A DNA stretch of 64,000 bases from Terrabacter sp. Ter38 (GCF_024519435.1 NZ_JALJRZ010000001.1:1-64000), one strand, 5' to 3'; counted from the first letter of the stretch, positions 33,491-42,250 are shown. Numbers and translations: made by a program. The notes: generated by a model not told the origin, from the sequence alone.

Positions 33491-34480
33491 TCAGGACCCC
33501 GCGCTTCCGGCGGCCGCACCCGAGTCGGGTGTGGTACCCGTTCCTGCGGCGTCGACCCAGGTCCGCCACCCCGCCCGGAGGGCCAGGTCGGTGCCCGGCC
33601 ACGTGGACGGCGCCGGGGCCGGGCTCGGTCCGGGCGCGATCATCCACCGGCCACCGTTCACCGCCTGTCGCCGGGCTCCGCCGGTGAGGTTGGACTCGGG
33701 CTGCGCCGTCCATTGCATGCGTTCGCAGTGGCCGTAGGCGATCTGCGCGTCGGTCGTGATCACGGCCTGCACGTCGAGCAGGACGCAGGCGAGGACCCAG
33801 TCGTCGCCGTCGACGCCCTTGACCATCCCCGCGGCCGGGGTGACGGTGACCGTCACTCCGGGTTCCGTGCTCTGGCCTTGTCTGGCGGCGGCGAGGAAGG
33901 CTTGGACGTTCTGGGTGAGCGGCCATGAAGCCACCCCGACCGCCCCGACGAGGGTCCAGCCGTGGTGGACATCGTTGACCTGCGGGATGGACATGCCTTG
34001 CAGGACGGTGGCGTCGATCGCGGCGAGCTGGGCCACCGCCCCCGCCGGGGTCTTCGGGAAGCCGGTCGGGACGCCCGCCGGGCCGGTTCGCGTCGCCGCC
34101 GGCACGAGCAGCGTCGGGGCCGGTTGGGCTGAGGGGACGCCTCGGCGGGCACTGTCCGGGTCGACCTTGAGCATGGGTGCGGTGGCGGTGTTGTCGCGGT
34201 ACGCCTGACCTCTCACGGCGCCCGCTGGTAGGCCGCGACCGGCGTCGCCCAGGATCTCGGCTTCGTGCGTCCCCCCGGTGGCCGCTGGGGATGAGGCTGT
34301 GGAGGTGCCCATGGAGCCGAGGGCGTAGTAGACGGCGAGACCCAAGCCGACCAGGAGGACGAGCGCAGCCAGCACACCGCCCGCGAGAATGGTCACCAGG
34401 CGCCGCCGACCCCACCCGGTGCCGGCGGAGCCGTCGCGGCGAGCAGCGGATCGATCGGTAGGTCGGAGGGTGGGTCGCAT
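33491..34480 (-). CDS. Bitopic membrane protein of the conjugation channel, 329 aa
   Basis: ATG 34480 overlaps the stop of the VirB2-like gene (TGATG). After a basic cytoplasmic N-terminus there is one transmembrane helix ('LVTILAGGVLAALVLLVGLG', about residues 29-52), then a linker and an extracytoplasmic domain of about 230 residues ('MSIPQVNDVHHGWTLVGAVG'). The layout is that of VirB8/TcpC-like proteins, which link the inner-membrane complex to the wall in Gram-positive systems. I see no decisive motif, so this is an assignment by architecture and position only. Confidence 0.65.
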   Translation of the reverse strand: MRPTLRPTDRSAARRDGSAGTGWGRRRLVTILAGGVLAALVLLVGLGLAVYYALGSMGTSTASSPAATGGTHEAEILGDAGRGLPAGAVRGQAYRDNTATAPMLKVDPDSARRGVPSAQPAPTLLVPAATRTGPAGVPTGFPKTPAGAVAQLAAIDATVLQGMSIPQVNDVHHGWTLVGAVGVASWPLTQNVQAFLAAARQGQSTEPGVTVTVTPAAGMVKGVDGDDWVLACVLLDVQAVITTDAQIAYGHCERMQWTAQPESNLTGGARRQAVNGGRWMIAPGPSPAPAPSTWPGTDLALRAGWRTWVDAAGTGTTPDSGAAAGSAGS

Positions 34481-34791
34481 CAGACGCAACCGTTGCCGGT
34501 CATGGCGCTGACGATCCCCGGGAGGATGAGGTAGCCGATGACGGCCACGAACACCATCGCCAGGCCGACGACGCCCGCTTTGCTCGCGTGGGGCATGCCG
34601 AAGATGCGGCCGCCGACGACGGCGCCGATGCCCACGACGATCCCGAGGGTGAAGAGGATCCCGACGCCCCACAGGACGTAGCCCATGAGCTGGTCGGCGT
34701 AGACCTGGGCACCCGGCGGGGCCACCGGGCACACCACGTGCGGCAGGGCGGCATACGCAGCCGATGCGTACTGGGGGGTGGTGGCGTTCAT
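34480..34791 (-). CDS. Small two-helix membrane protein, VirB2/TrbC-like
   Basis: ATG 34791 starts 'MNATTPQYASAAYAALPHVV'. The stop overlaps the next start by one base. The 103 residues include two transmembrane helices, about 44-65 ('GILFTLGIVVGIGAVVGG') and 78-98 ('VVGLAMVFVAVIGYLILPGI'), with a Cys near each end (CPV and NGCV). The size and topology are those of VirB2/TrbC-type pilin-like subunits, which lie at this place in many operons. There is no clear signal peptide cleavage site. The start overlaps the DUF6668 stop by four bases. Confidence 0.65.
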   Translation of the reverse strand: MNATTPQYASAAYAALPHVVCPVAPPGAQVYADQLMGYVLWGVGILFTLGIVVGIGAVVGGRIFGMPHASKAGVVGLAMVFVAVIGYLILPGIVSAMTGNGCV

Positions 34792-35618
34792 GATGGGAGG
34801 TCCTTCTCGTCGATGTCGGCCCTGGCGAGCCGACGCAGGGTGGCCGCCGCGCTCAGCAGCGCCGGCGGGAGGGGCTGGGAGTCGAGTCCTCGAGCGGCCA
34901 GCGCCGCGTCGGTCGGGATGTCGACGAGCCGGCCGCACCGGTCCAGATCCCGCGTCCGCGGACCCACGGTTGCCGTGAGCCCGCGCGGCCACCGCGAGCG
35001 CCGAGGACCCACCACACCGGCCACGACGACAATGCCTTGGAGCAGGGCGACGACCCCCTCGAGCCGCCGGAGGCCCGGCACGGTTGCAGAGGTGACCGCA
35101 ATGATCGTGGGCGCGTTCCGCACGTGCTCGGCCAGCCAGGTCGACCCGGCCAGCAACTGGCCGAGCTCCCACGAGAGATCCAGGACGCTGAGCCCCATCG
35201 GTCGTGTCGGCGTGATCGGAAGTGGCACGTCCTCAGGCCCGGTCACCGTCGCGGTCGCGCGCTCGAGCACCACTTGGTCACGGCTGCCTCGCGACCAGCC
35301 GTTGCTGTCACCGAGCTCGGCGGTGGCTGCCGCAGCCAGGCCCGAGGCGGTGGCGCTGGCGCACTCGATGACCCGCGCGGTCCCCGAACCTGACGCCACC
35401 GCGACGGCGAGGGTAGTGGCGCCGGCGCCGCCGTGGCAGCCGACAACGGGGAGGACCGGCTCGGCCGGCTCCCACATACCCTGGGGCCCAGACCTGGCGC
35501 CGCCCGGTGAGCCCCCGCAGTGGCGGCTGCCGCTGCGGAACTGCCCCGCCTGAACAGCCAGCCAGGCTTGCTTGAGCTCGTCCGTGCTGACCGCCGGGCG
35601 CGCGAGGGCGGTGCTCAC
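34788..35618 (-). CDS. ParA/MinD-like P-loop protein (DUF6668-like)
   Basis: GTG 35618 overlaps the preceding stop (GTGA) and starts 'MSTALARPAVSTDELKQAWL'. The 276-residue protein contains 'GCHGGAGATTLAVAVA' near residue 71, a deviant Walker A in which the usual GKT Lys is replaced (GGAGATT). 'GLSVLDLSWELGQLL' and 'APTIIAVTSATVPGLRRLEG' later fit the MinD/ParA scaffold. The missing Lys suggests little or no ATPase activity. Such proteins (I believe annotated as DUF6668) precede type IV secretion genes in actinobacterial elements. A role in positioning or assembling the channel is inferred. Confidence 0.72.
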   Translation of the reverse strand: MSTALARPAVSTDELKQAWLAVQAGQFRSGSRHCGGSPGGARSGPQGMWEPAEPVLPVVGCHGGAGATTLAVAVASGSGTARVIECASATASGLAAAATAELGDSNGWSRGSRDQVVLERATATVTGPEDVPLPITPTRPMGLSVLDLSWELGQLLAGSTWLAEHVRNAPTIIAVTSATVPGLRRLEGVVALLQGIVVVAGVVGPRRSRWPRGLTATVGPRTRDLDRCGRLVDIPTDAALAARGLDSQPLPPALLSAAATLRRLARADIDEKDLPS

Positions 35619-35842
35619 GACGGTCCCCGATCGAACGTCATGCGGCGCGCGTCGAGGGCTCGCCGAAGTTCGCCTGAGTCGAGGTGTGAGAGCGCCACCT
35701 TGGCTCGTTGCACCTCGTGCAGCCGCTCGACACACGCAGCGAGCTCGTCGAGCGTCGCCATCTCCGTGCTGGCGAGGTCCATCAGGTGCTCGACGTCTCT
35801 TGGTTCTGTCTCGGTTTCTGTCTCTTGCACGGTCACTGTCAT
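35615..35842 (-). CDS. Small acidic hypothetical protein, 75 aa
   Basis: ATG 35842 starts 'MTVTVQETETETEPRDVEHL', with an ggcgaggtgat SD-like stretch upstream. The first half is Glu/Thr-rich and the second a long amphipathic helix ('LDELAACVERLHEVQRAKVA'), likely a coiled coil. It is coupled to the ParA-like gene (GTGA) and lies 45 bp downstream of the regulator stop. Its function is unknown; a partner of the ParA-like protein is possible. Confidence 0.55.
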   Translation of the reverse strand: MTVTVQETETETEPRDVEHLMDLASTEMATLDELAACVERLHEVQRAKVALSHLDSGELRRALDARRMTFDRGPS

Positions 35843-35887
35843 CACCTCGCCGCCTAAAGCCCGCGCGTTCCGGCAGGCGGTCACCGG

Positions 35888-36694
35888 TCACGCCGGGACC
35901 CTCACTGCCGTGACGCCCCCACGCAGTGCTCGGATGGCTCGGCTCGTGCGCCGGCGCACGGTGATGGCGGCGACTCCCTGCCGCTTGGCGACCTCGGCCG
36001 AGACGTCGTTGCCGAGCAGCCCCGCGTGGCCACGCCCCGACCTCACGGTCTGCTGCCGGTCGGCGGTCTGCGCCACGTCAACCAGCAGGAACCGGTCATC
36101 GTCGGTGATGACGCCGGCAGCGCACGCCGAGTCCAGCAGCTCGACCAGCATCTCTTGCACCGAGGTCTCGGAAACGTTGCAGGACTCCGCCGGTATGAAC
36201 TCCCAGATCCTCTCGGACGGCGCGACGGGGATGGTCCGCGACCATGTCGGATCCGCCGCCACCCCAACGCCGAGGTCTCGCATCACGGCCTTGCGGGTGT
36301 TCATCAAGATGTTCGCCGCGACCCGATGCCCCCGCTGCCACCGGAAGGTCCGCGCCTCCATCCACAACGCGGCCGCCAGCATCTGGTCGATCCGCGGGGC
36401 AAGCGTGAACATCCGGGACGCCAGCAGACTCACCCCGGGCAGCAGGACCCACGCCAGAGCCCCGGTCGCGGCAACGTCATCACCACCCTCCGGCGAGGAC
36501 AGCTCCGCCAACGCCAACAGGACCTTGTCGGCGTCATCGCGCTCGGCCCGCCGCAACCACGCCGGCAGCTCCAGCAGGTCATCCACCACACCCAGCACCG
36601 GACGGACCGACACCCAGACGGGCCACCGGGACCTGGCCGTGGCTAGCGCATGACTCTCCGGGTCACCCAGACCCAGCTGCGTCGCGACACTCAT
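35888..36694 (-). CDS. Operon-leading regulator with sigma/HTH-like C-terminus
   Basis: Two adjacent ATGs (36697, 36694) lie after GGAAGGAG. The second gives six-base spacing and 'MSVATQLGLGDPESHALATA'. The 268 residues are helical. The C-terminal 'VSAEVAKRQGVAAITVRRRT' followed by SRAIRALR is a helix-turn-helix of the sigma-70 region-4/LuxR kind, which suggests DNA binding. As first gene of the 12-kb leftward conjugation operon it is the natural switch. Its SD is buried in a long inverted repeat (36703-36731). The N-terminal two thirds match no family I know. Confidence 0.65.
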   Translation of the reverse strand: MSVATQLGLGDPESHALATARSRWPVWVSVRPVLGVVDDLLELPAWLRRAERDDADKVLLALAELSSPEGGDDVAATGALAWVLLPGVSLLASRMFTLAPRIDQMLAAALWMEARTFRWQRGHRVAANILMNTRKAVMRDLGVGVAADPTWSRTIPVAPSERIWEFIPAESCNVSETSVQEMLVELLDSACAAGVITDDDRFLLVDVAQTADRQQTVRSGRGHAGLLGNDVSAEVAKRQGVAAITVRRRTSRAIRALRGGVTAVRVPA

Positions 36695-36702
36695 CATGAA
36701 CT

Positions 36703-36731
36703 CCTTCCGCCGTGTAGACACGGCAGGAAGG
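36703..36731 (-). promoter_or_regulatory. SD-sequestering inverted repeat at the head of the conjugation operon
   Basis: In the minus-strand transcript CCTTCC, a single T, then GCCGTGT pair with ACACGGC and GGAAGG across a two-base loop (CT), giving 13 bp with one bulge. The 3' arm GGAAGG is part of the regulator's Shine-Dalgarno (GGAAGGAG) and ends five bases before the first ATG. It could act as an RNA hairpin blocking translation, or as a dyad operator for the encoded regulator. Confidence 0.6.
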
Positions 36732-36924
36732 TCGCTCTCAGACGTCCCCGTTGACGTCACCCAAATTGCGGATCCGAGACGGGGTACTTGTTACCGGCAC
36801 CGGGGGTACATCCTCCTGAACTGCGACGATGCAACGTCCCCCAAGAATCCAAGGAAGTTATTGCGCGCGGCTCATGTCGCCCAGCAAGGGCGTGTCCGAA
36901 CGGGGCTGCCGCCAGATGAAGTAG

Positions 36925-37417
36925 GTGCAACTCCCCGAGCAGACGAGACTGATCAACTCGAGCGGGGAGCCCGGGAAGATCCTCGTGCCTCACGATGGGA
37001 TCGCCGGGCTCAGACGGACCACACTCACCGCCGACGACGTGCGCGACCTCGTCGAACGCATGCTGAAGAGCAGTGGACGCCGGGTCTATCTGAGCAGCCC
37101 GTTCGTCGAGGCACCCCTGCCTGACGGCTCCCGGTGGCATGTCGTCATTTCCCACATCAGGCTCGCACACTGGCCAGTCAACATCCGCAGGTTCGTCGTG
37201 ACACGGACCATCTCGAGGACCTCGTGCGTCTCGGCACGATGATGAGGCTGGCCGCGACCTTCCTCGATGCGGCGGTGGGCAGCGGGCTCACGTCCTGGTG
37301 GCCGGCGGACTGCAGGCCGGGAAGACAACGCCCCTCACCTGCCTCGCAGCTCATGTCCCACCACGCGAACGCGCGATCACGCGCGAGGAGGTCTTCGAGC
37401 TCAAGATCGCGGCATAA
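36925..37417 (+). pseudogene. Broken TadA/CpaF-type secretion ATPase, 5' part
   Basis: Three frames together give a TadA/CpaF reading. The first has 'VRDLVERMLKSSGRRVYLSS' and 'VNIRRFVV'. After a shift near 37195-37200 come 'HLEDLVRLGTM' and 'FLDAAVGSGL'. After a second shift near 37290 come 'VLVAGGLQAGKTTPLTCLAA' (Walker A), 'PPRERAIT' and 'EEVFELKI'. The match stops exactly after ELKI (37408), followed by Ala-Ala-stop. The next part of the protein is on the opposite strand at 46314-46132. This gene is not a copy of the intact tadA at 55.7 kb, which differs at every one of these motifs. Confidence 0.85.
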
Positions 37418-37439
37418 GCCGCAAGTCCCCGGGGAATGA

Positions 37440-37862
37440 CTAGCCAGCGTCCTCTGCCTGATGAAGGCAACCACGAGCTATTGCGGCGTCGCGTAGGAGC
37501 TTTGCAGCTCGAACTGCACCCTTGCGACTCAGCGCCGAGAAGTCGATTGAGGCATGGTCGGGGGGAGAATCGGGCAGGTGCTCATCGTCGAGGCAGGGCA
37601 GCGAGCTCTCGTCAGCTTCGGCGACAGAGACGCCCCATGTACCAGCGGATGCCAGCCCCGCATCTTTATGGCGACGGCAGGCTTCGTCAGGCCCGACACG
37701 CTCGCGAAGCGTTGAGAGCAGCCCGTGGTGATTACGGCTTGGTGTGAACGCGACACTCTGCACGACGGTTTCCTCGTCGAGGTGGACCGGATGGATCTGT
37801 CGGAGCAACACCTCATCCAGGTCGTCCAGCTTCAGTGGCGGCTTCGCATGGCTACCTGACAT
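37440..37862 (-). CDS. Conserved hypothetical, second gene of an unknown pair, 140 aa
   Basis: ATG 37862 ('MSGSHAKPPLKLDDLDEVLL') lies inside the last codons of the upstream gene, an 11-bp overlap. The protein carries the string 'LLRQIHPVHLDEETVVQSVA', 'FTPSRNHHGLLSTLRERVGP' and 'AGTWGVSVAE', then 'AKLLRDAAIARGCLH'. I associate this pattern with small hypothetical proteins found in mobile or defence contexts across bacteria, always with a variable larger partner. No catalytic motif is known. The pair sits alone between the two TadA fragments and IS remnants, so an immunity or toxin role is a reasonable but unproven guess. Confidence 0.6.
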   Translation of the reverse strand: MSGSHAKPPLKLDDLDEVLLRQIHPVHLDEETVVQSVAFTPSRNHHGLLSTLRERVGPDEACRRHKDAGLASAGTWGVSVAEADESSLPCLDDEHLPDSPPDHASIDFSALSRKGAVRAAKLLRDAAIARGCLHQAEDAG

Positions 37863-39069
37863 AGCTCGTGTCCCCCTGCGCAAAGTTAGTGATTACTGCT
37901 GCATCCCAGTCGAGCTCGGCGTCGAGTAGCTCGCCCGATCCACGATCGTCGACGCAAAGGTAGAGTCGGTCGGCTGGCTCGATCTCGGCTAGGAACTCGA
38001 CAGCTTCGCGCTTCCACTCCAACGCCAGATGGCCGTCCGCTGTCGCCGCGACCCCGACGTGGACATCGACTAAGGACAGTGCGGTGACGACTTCCTCGAA
38101 GTGACGGATGACGTCCTCGGGCACAGCTTGACTACCCGGCCCAAGCCAGTCCGGCTCTAGGGCCGCAATCGCGGCAAGCTTTCGGAACAACCGTTTCTCC
38201 GTCCAAGGTCGGACAATTTCGATCTCCGACACGTCCGCTAATACGGAGATCGTGCCGTCGTCCTGTGGCGTGCCCAAGCCCGTGACGCTGACGTCCGGAG
38301 CGGTCACTCCATCTTCGGCCATGACCCGACGAACTGTCTTGGCAAGTCCGGGAATGTATGAGCCAAAGTGGCATCGCACACGCCCATCATCGATGTCACG
38401 CCTCAGCTGGAACGTCTGCGCAACGCTGTCGAATTCGACTATGACGCCGACCACCGACACAGCCTCCGGTGTCGGTGCGACAACCTCATCTATAGCGGCA
38501 AGAGTGACTCGGACGGACTCGTCGAGCTCGGCGACTGCAGTGCCGTCAGTCGAACCGACGGTGACCGTTTCGTCCGCCTTGAGCGTGGACCCGATCTTGC
38601 GGAATGTCCGGCGTTGACGAGGGGTGACCCCCGCAGGAACGATCCGGTCCGACTTGACCGAGGCCATGAGCTGTTGAAACGAGTCGGCCGCCTCCTCGTA
38701 AATGGCGAACCACTCGTCGTAGCTGGCGGACTGGAACCGGTCACCGCGATTCAGCCGCACGCGCGTTCGAGCGCTGCCCCGATCGACTCTGACGAGCCGG
38801 AGGTCGAAGGCCTCGTTGAAGCCTCCCGGAGCATTCGACTTGTCGGGATGCCGGTCAAGGTAGATCTGCCTCGCGACCTCAAAAAGAGCATCACGGTAAT
38901 AGTCAACCTCCACGGCCGATTCGCTGGGCAGCCCACGCGCGTTGAACCGCTCCCCCTCAAGCTTGAGCTCTGCGTACCACTCATCGTCACCGGGCGCGTC
39001 GGAGCCGCCCCCGTCTACCTCAGTGGCCGAGAGGTCATCGTTGACTGCGGAGTCCCCTGATTCCGACAT
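37852..39069 (-). CDS. Hypothetical protein, first gene of an unknown pair, 405 aa
   Basis: ATG 39069 ('MSESGDSAVNDDLSATEVDG') was preferred to an upstream TTG. The N-terminus is acidic and disordered. The body has a helical segment ('DYYRDALFEVARQIYLDRHP'), mixed alpha/beta parts and many conserved-looking Asp/Arg residues ('VDRGSARTRVRLNRGD'). No transmembrane helix or P-loop is visible. The C-terminal part ('WKREAVEFLAEIEPADRLYL') is beta-rich. It overlaps the 140-residue gene by 11 bp, so the two are surely co-expressed. No family recognised. Confidence 0.6.
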   Translation of the reverse strand: MSESGDSAVNDDLSATEVDGGGSDAPGDDEWYAELKLEGERFNARGLPSESAVEVDYYRDALFEVARQIYLDRHPDKSNAPGGFNEAFDLRLVRVDRGSARTRVRLNRGDRFQSASYDEWFAIYEEAADSFQQLMASVKSDRIVPAGVTPRQRRTFRKIGSTLKADETVTVGSTDGTAVAELDESVRVTLAAIDEVVAPTPEAVSVVGVIVEFDSVAQTFQLRRDIDDGRVRCHFGSYIPGLAKTVRRVMAEDGVTAPDVSVTGLGTPQDDGTISVLADVSEIEIVRPWTEKRLFRKLAAIAALEPDWLGPGSQAVPEDVIRHFEEVVTALSLVDVHVGVAATADGHLALEWKREAVEFLAEIEPADRLYLCVDDRGSGELLDAELDWDAAVITNFAQGDTSYVR

Positions 39070-39135
39070 GCTGCGGAGGCTAGCAGGCAACTGCTCGGCG
39101 ACGGCGTTGGCAGGGCGCTAGTCCTTGGCGCCCCG

Positions 39136-39546
39136 TGACGCTTCTCCATCGACTCACGGATGAAGTACTCCCTCGCCGTCGCGGCCCTGAACAACGCCGT
39201 CGCCCGCCGCCACGCTGACGGCGCCGACGTGACCGGCTGCGTCCTACGCACCGACCGCGGGTCGCAGTTCCGTTCCAGGAAGCTCGTCCACCAGCTCCAC
39301 CGTCACGGCATGGTCGGCTCGATGGGCCGCGTCGGGGCGGCTGGCGACAACGCGGCCATGGAGTCGTTCTTCGCGCTGCTGCAGAAGAACGTCCTGAACC
39401 GTCGGGCCTGGGCGACCGGCGAGCAGTTGCGGATCGCGATCGTTACCTGGATCGAACGCACCTACCACCGCCGTTGGAGACAGCCCCGTCTCGGGCGGTT
39501 GACCCCGGTCGAATACGACTTGGTCATGACGACAACCGCCACCTAG
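39136..39546 (+). pseudogene. IS3-family transposase OrfB remnant
   Basis: Reading from 'FSIDSRMKYSLAVAALNNAV' through 'LRTDRGSQF' (second catalytic Asp) and 'GRVGAAGDNAAMESFFALLQ' (catalytic Glu) to 'WRQPRLGRLTPVEYDLVM' is an IS3 OrfB C-terminal half. Everything before the first catalytic Asp is missing. After the stop, roughly 39556-39590, the sequence resembles the right terminal repeat of this IS group. Confidence 0.85.
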
Positions 39547-39944
39547 GTGGCCTAACCGAAACTGTCACCCGTTCGTGCAGCAGACCCCCTTGAGTCCAGG
39601 CAGCTATGACACCACGACTGGCCGTCGAGCAGCGTGAATTGTGCCGCGGACTATGCCTACATGCGTCGAGCTCACGCCAGAAGTGTGCCTGACGGGTCAA
39701 TCGCCGACTAAAGAAGGTACGGCTCCCCGAGATCGATGCCGGATGGCGCACCAACCGCGGTGGGCCATGCCTCGCTTCGAGGCCGTTAGCGTGGCAGCCT
39801 CCTCTCGCCGCATTGGGACGCCGTCGCGGTCCGTGGCCTACCGCTCCTCGTGGGACTCTCTGGACTGCGCGCGGGTACCCGCTGAGCTCCCAAGCCGATT
39901 ACAGCCCGGACATGACGTGACGCTGGCTCACCGAACGGTTCCTG
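39547..39944. other. Gap after IS3 remnant, no gene seen
   Basis: The first 45 bp look like the IS3 right end. The rest has no convincing gene on either strand; a plus frame from 39641 runs through the next gene antisense and has no domain features. Confidence 0.35.
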
Positions 39945-40316
39945 CTATCGCGCTTGGTCAGGGTCCCAGCCATCCTGGGGGCCACGCTTGTCCACCTTGT
40001 CGATCAGTTGGTCAAAGCCCTTGTCCCCGGAGGCTTCCGCTATCCATCGCAACTGCTCAGACACCTTCATCCACACGCCCTGTACCCAGACCTGAGGGTC
40101 CGTACCATGCTCGCGAAGGAAAGCGTCGAGCGCTGCCTTGCGGTAGACCAGCCGGCTGCCGCGCTTCTCCACCACCGGGCCCATGTCCAAGTAACGAAGG
40201 TCCCTGACGAACTTCGCGCTGAGGGTAGATCCCGCTGGGCCCGATAGGTAAGCCGCGGCCTCCTTCGTCGGCATCTCCATGTCTCGCGCTGGGTCATCCC
40301 CGGTGCCGGCCTCCAT
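39945..40316 (-). CDS. Excisionase/HTH-like small DNA-binding protein
   Basis: ATG 40316; an internal Met at codon 13 ('MEMPTKEAAAYLSG') would also serve. The 123 residues contain 'TKEAAAYLSG' and 'LSAKFVRDLRYLDMGPVVEK' then 'RLVYRKAALDAFLREHG', which is the winged-helix layout of MerR/excisionase-like helix-turn-helix proteins that decide on binding from a DNA-facing Arg pair. A helical tail of about 55 residues follows. It could regulate the nuclease gene at 42205 or serve an element now lost. Confidence 0.6.
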   Translation of the reverse strand: MEAGTGDDPARDMEMPTKEAAAYLSGPAGSTLSAKFVRDLRYLDMGPVVEKRGSRLVYRKAALDAFLREHGTDPQVWVQGVWMKVSEQLRWIAEASGDKGFDQLIDKVDKRGPQDGWDPDQAR

Positions 40317-40462
40317 GATTCCTCATTTCCTTGCCACCTTGGGCCGACCGCCGCGAAGGCTCCGCGATTCTGTGTCCGGGCATGCTAGTCCTTCTGGGGC
40401 AGGTGGGCTCGGCGGCGTCAAGGTGCGCGAGCGTCGGGGCCAGCTAACGCTGCTCATTGCGC

Positions 40463-42205
40463 CTAGGCTCGGCAGGAACCGCACGTTTGCTGGTTCTGGT
40501 GGCGCAGGTACCAGTGCCCGAGGGCGCGTTCAGTTCCGCAGTCGCAGCGCACGACGTAGACCCAGGCGTCTGCCTTCCCTTCCCGCCCAACCTGCTGGGT
40601 GGGGCCGGAGATAACCACAAGCTTCCCCTGCCTGCCCCCAACCGGGAGGGGGTCCTTCGGGCGCCTCGGCTGCCTCGGCCTGCGCTCGGGCTTCTGCCTC
40701 GGCTTCTTGGTGTTTCGGATTGCTTGTAGGTACTGCTCGGCATCAGCAGCCCCTACTGGTAGGCCGGCTGCCCGGTAGTCGGCGAGGCCTGCAACCTCCT
40801 CCCCCACCAGGTGCTCGATCGCCTCGAGGACGGCGACGGTGAGGTCGAATGGGTGCGTTCGGGTGGAGGACGGGACTGATACGACGGAAGGCCCGTTGAT
40901 CGCGGGGAGCTTCCCCTCACGCACTCGAACCAGCGGGATCCCAAGGTGCCCCAGCACGGCCTCTTTCCGTTCCTCCTCTGGGCGCCGGTCCCGGAACATG
41001 GTGCCGTGGTAGGCCTCGCCGTCGTACTCGATGCCCACGCAGCCACTGGGCAGGTCGACGAGGATGTCGACCTCCTCGAAGGCGTACCGGCGGGGGTATT
41101 GGGTCGCCATCGCCTCTGGCGCAGGCACGCGCATCGACCCTAAGTCGGGGACGCCGTCTGGGAGTCGGGGGTCGCGAGCACTCGGGTAGCGAATGCCCAC
41201 CACGTGTGAGAGTTCGGCAGCCAGACGGGCCTGGGCGCGTGATGTTGTCGATGTGCACCAGGGGCAGCCAGTCCCGTAGACGCGGTTGTTGGTCGTGGCC
41301 GGGTACTCGTGGCCGTCGGGGCACCGCCATACGCGGTCGGCCCGGGCGTCCGTGCACGACAGCAGGTTGGGGTCGGGGCCGACGAGCTCGGCGGCGATCG
41401 AGGGGTGCCACCTTTGCAGGCTGGTGCTGGCGTCGACGAGGTAGCCGGCGCATACACGGCAGGCGTGCGCTTGTGTGAAGCGGTCTTTCGGGGTGGCGGT
41501 GAACTCGTGCGCCCATGGGACCCATTGCCCGTCCTCGGGGTTCACGGCCCACGTGTGGTGACGCCACAGGATCAGCTCGTTGGAACCAAGCGCTCGCCCC
41601 GCGTCGCGGGGGTCGGCCAACTGTCCAGCGAGCGCGGGGACGTCGGAGAGGGCCCCCACCCGTAGGCAGGAGGGACAGGCGGAGCCCTTTTGTGCCCGGT
41701 CCTTGACCGTCGCGGACCAGACGTGCTCGCGCTCCAACGGACACGACCACTCGTACCGTTCGTTCTTGCACGCCGACACCGACGCCGGGGCTCTGCCCGG
41801 GCTCGCCCACTGCTCGAGCAGGAGCGGGAGGTCAGCGACCGTTGTCCCCCGACGTGCAGGTCGCTGAGCCCACGCCAACGTCTGCTGCGCCTTCCAGTCG
41901 GCCCAGAAGGCCCTGCGCCGGGCCTGCTCAGTCCGGAGCTCAGCCCCCCGGCGCTCGACCGCGTCCTGCCAGTCGCGGTTCTCGCCGTTCCACATGGCTG
42001 CTTGCTCACAACGCATGCGGACGCGAGCAGCTCGGTCCCCGATCCCGTACGGCAAAGATAGCGGCTGCATGCGGCGGGGCGGCTCGGGCAGGTGGGGATC
42101 GCTGTAGGGCAAGGCAAACTCCTTCGGGGTCCGTCGGACCCCGATGAGCACACGCCCTGGAGATCCGCTGTTGTCATGGGATGACCGGCTCGTCACCTGG
42201 GGCAC
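40463..42205 (-). CDS. Zinc-ribbon protein with PD-(D/E)XK-like nuclease core
   Basis: This 580-residue protein has treble-clef/DUF4379-like zinc ribbons: C155 with C177/C180 ('SCPLEREHVW...CPSC'), a second with C249/C252, a third with C295 and C314/C317 ('WRCPDGHEYPATTNNRV' then CPWC), and a fourth at the C-terminus ('VVRCDCGTE' and 'TCGSC'). Between ribbons three and four, residues about 375-430, 'EVDILVDLPSGCVGIEYDGE' followed by AYH fits a Vsr/DUF559-like endonuclease: D380, E393 and D395. Zinc-ribbon proteins of this type recur in defence islands, and a role as DNA endonuclease is likely though unproven. The N-terminal 110 residues are an Arg-rich helix bundle. Confidence 0.72.
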   Translation of the reverse strand: MPQVTSRSSHDNSGSPGRVLIGVRRTPKEFALPYSDPHLPEPPRRMQPLSLPYGIGDRAARVRMRCEQAAMWNGENRDWQDAVERRGAELRTEQARRRAFWADWKAQQTLAWAQRPARRGTTVADLPLLLEQWASPGRAPASVSACKNERYEWSCPLEREHVWSATVKDRAQKGSACPSCLRVGALSDVPALAGQLADPRDAGRALGSNELILWRHHTWAVNPEDGQWVPWAHEFTATPKDRFTQAHACRVCAGYLVDASTSLQRWHPSIAAELVGPDPNLLSCTDARADRVWRCPDGHEYPATTNNRVYGTGCPWCTSTTSRAQARLAAELSHVVGIRYPSARDPRLPDGVPDLGSMRVPAPEAMATQYPRRYAFEEVDILVDLPSGCVGIEYDGEAYHGTMFRDRRPEEERKEAVLGHLGIPLVRVREGKLPAINGPSVVSVPSSTRTHPFDLTVAVLEAIEHLVGEEVAGLADYRAAGLPVGAADAEQYLQAIRNTKKPRQKPERRPRQPRRPKDPLPVGGRQGKLVVISGPTQQVGREGKADAWVYVVRCDCGTERALGHWYLRHQNQQTCGSCRA

Positions 42206-42250
42206 CTCCGCGGAGGAGGTTGCCAGACAGCTAGCCAGGGCTTGTCGCTG

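Noticed and set aside
33489-34415. Upstream extension of the VirB6-like frame to 34415
   Set aside because: The extension is a shadow of the 329-residue gene; the ATG at 33488 directly after that stop is the natural start.
39641-40207. 188-codon plus-strand frame
   Set aside because: Runs antisense into the excisionase-like gene and shows no conserved pattern.
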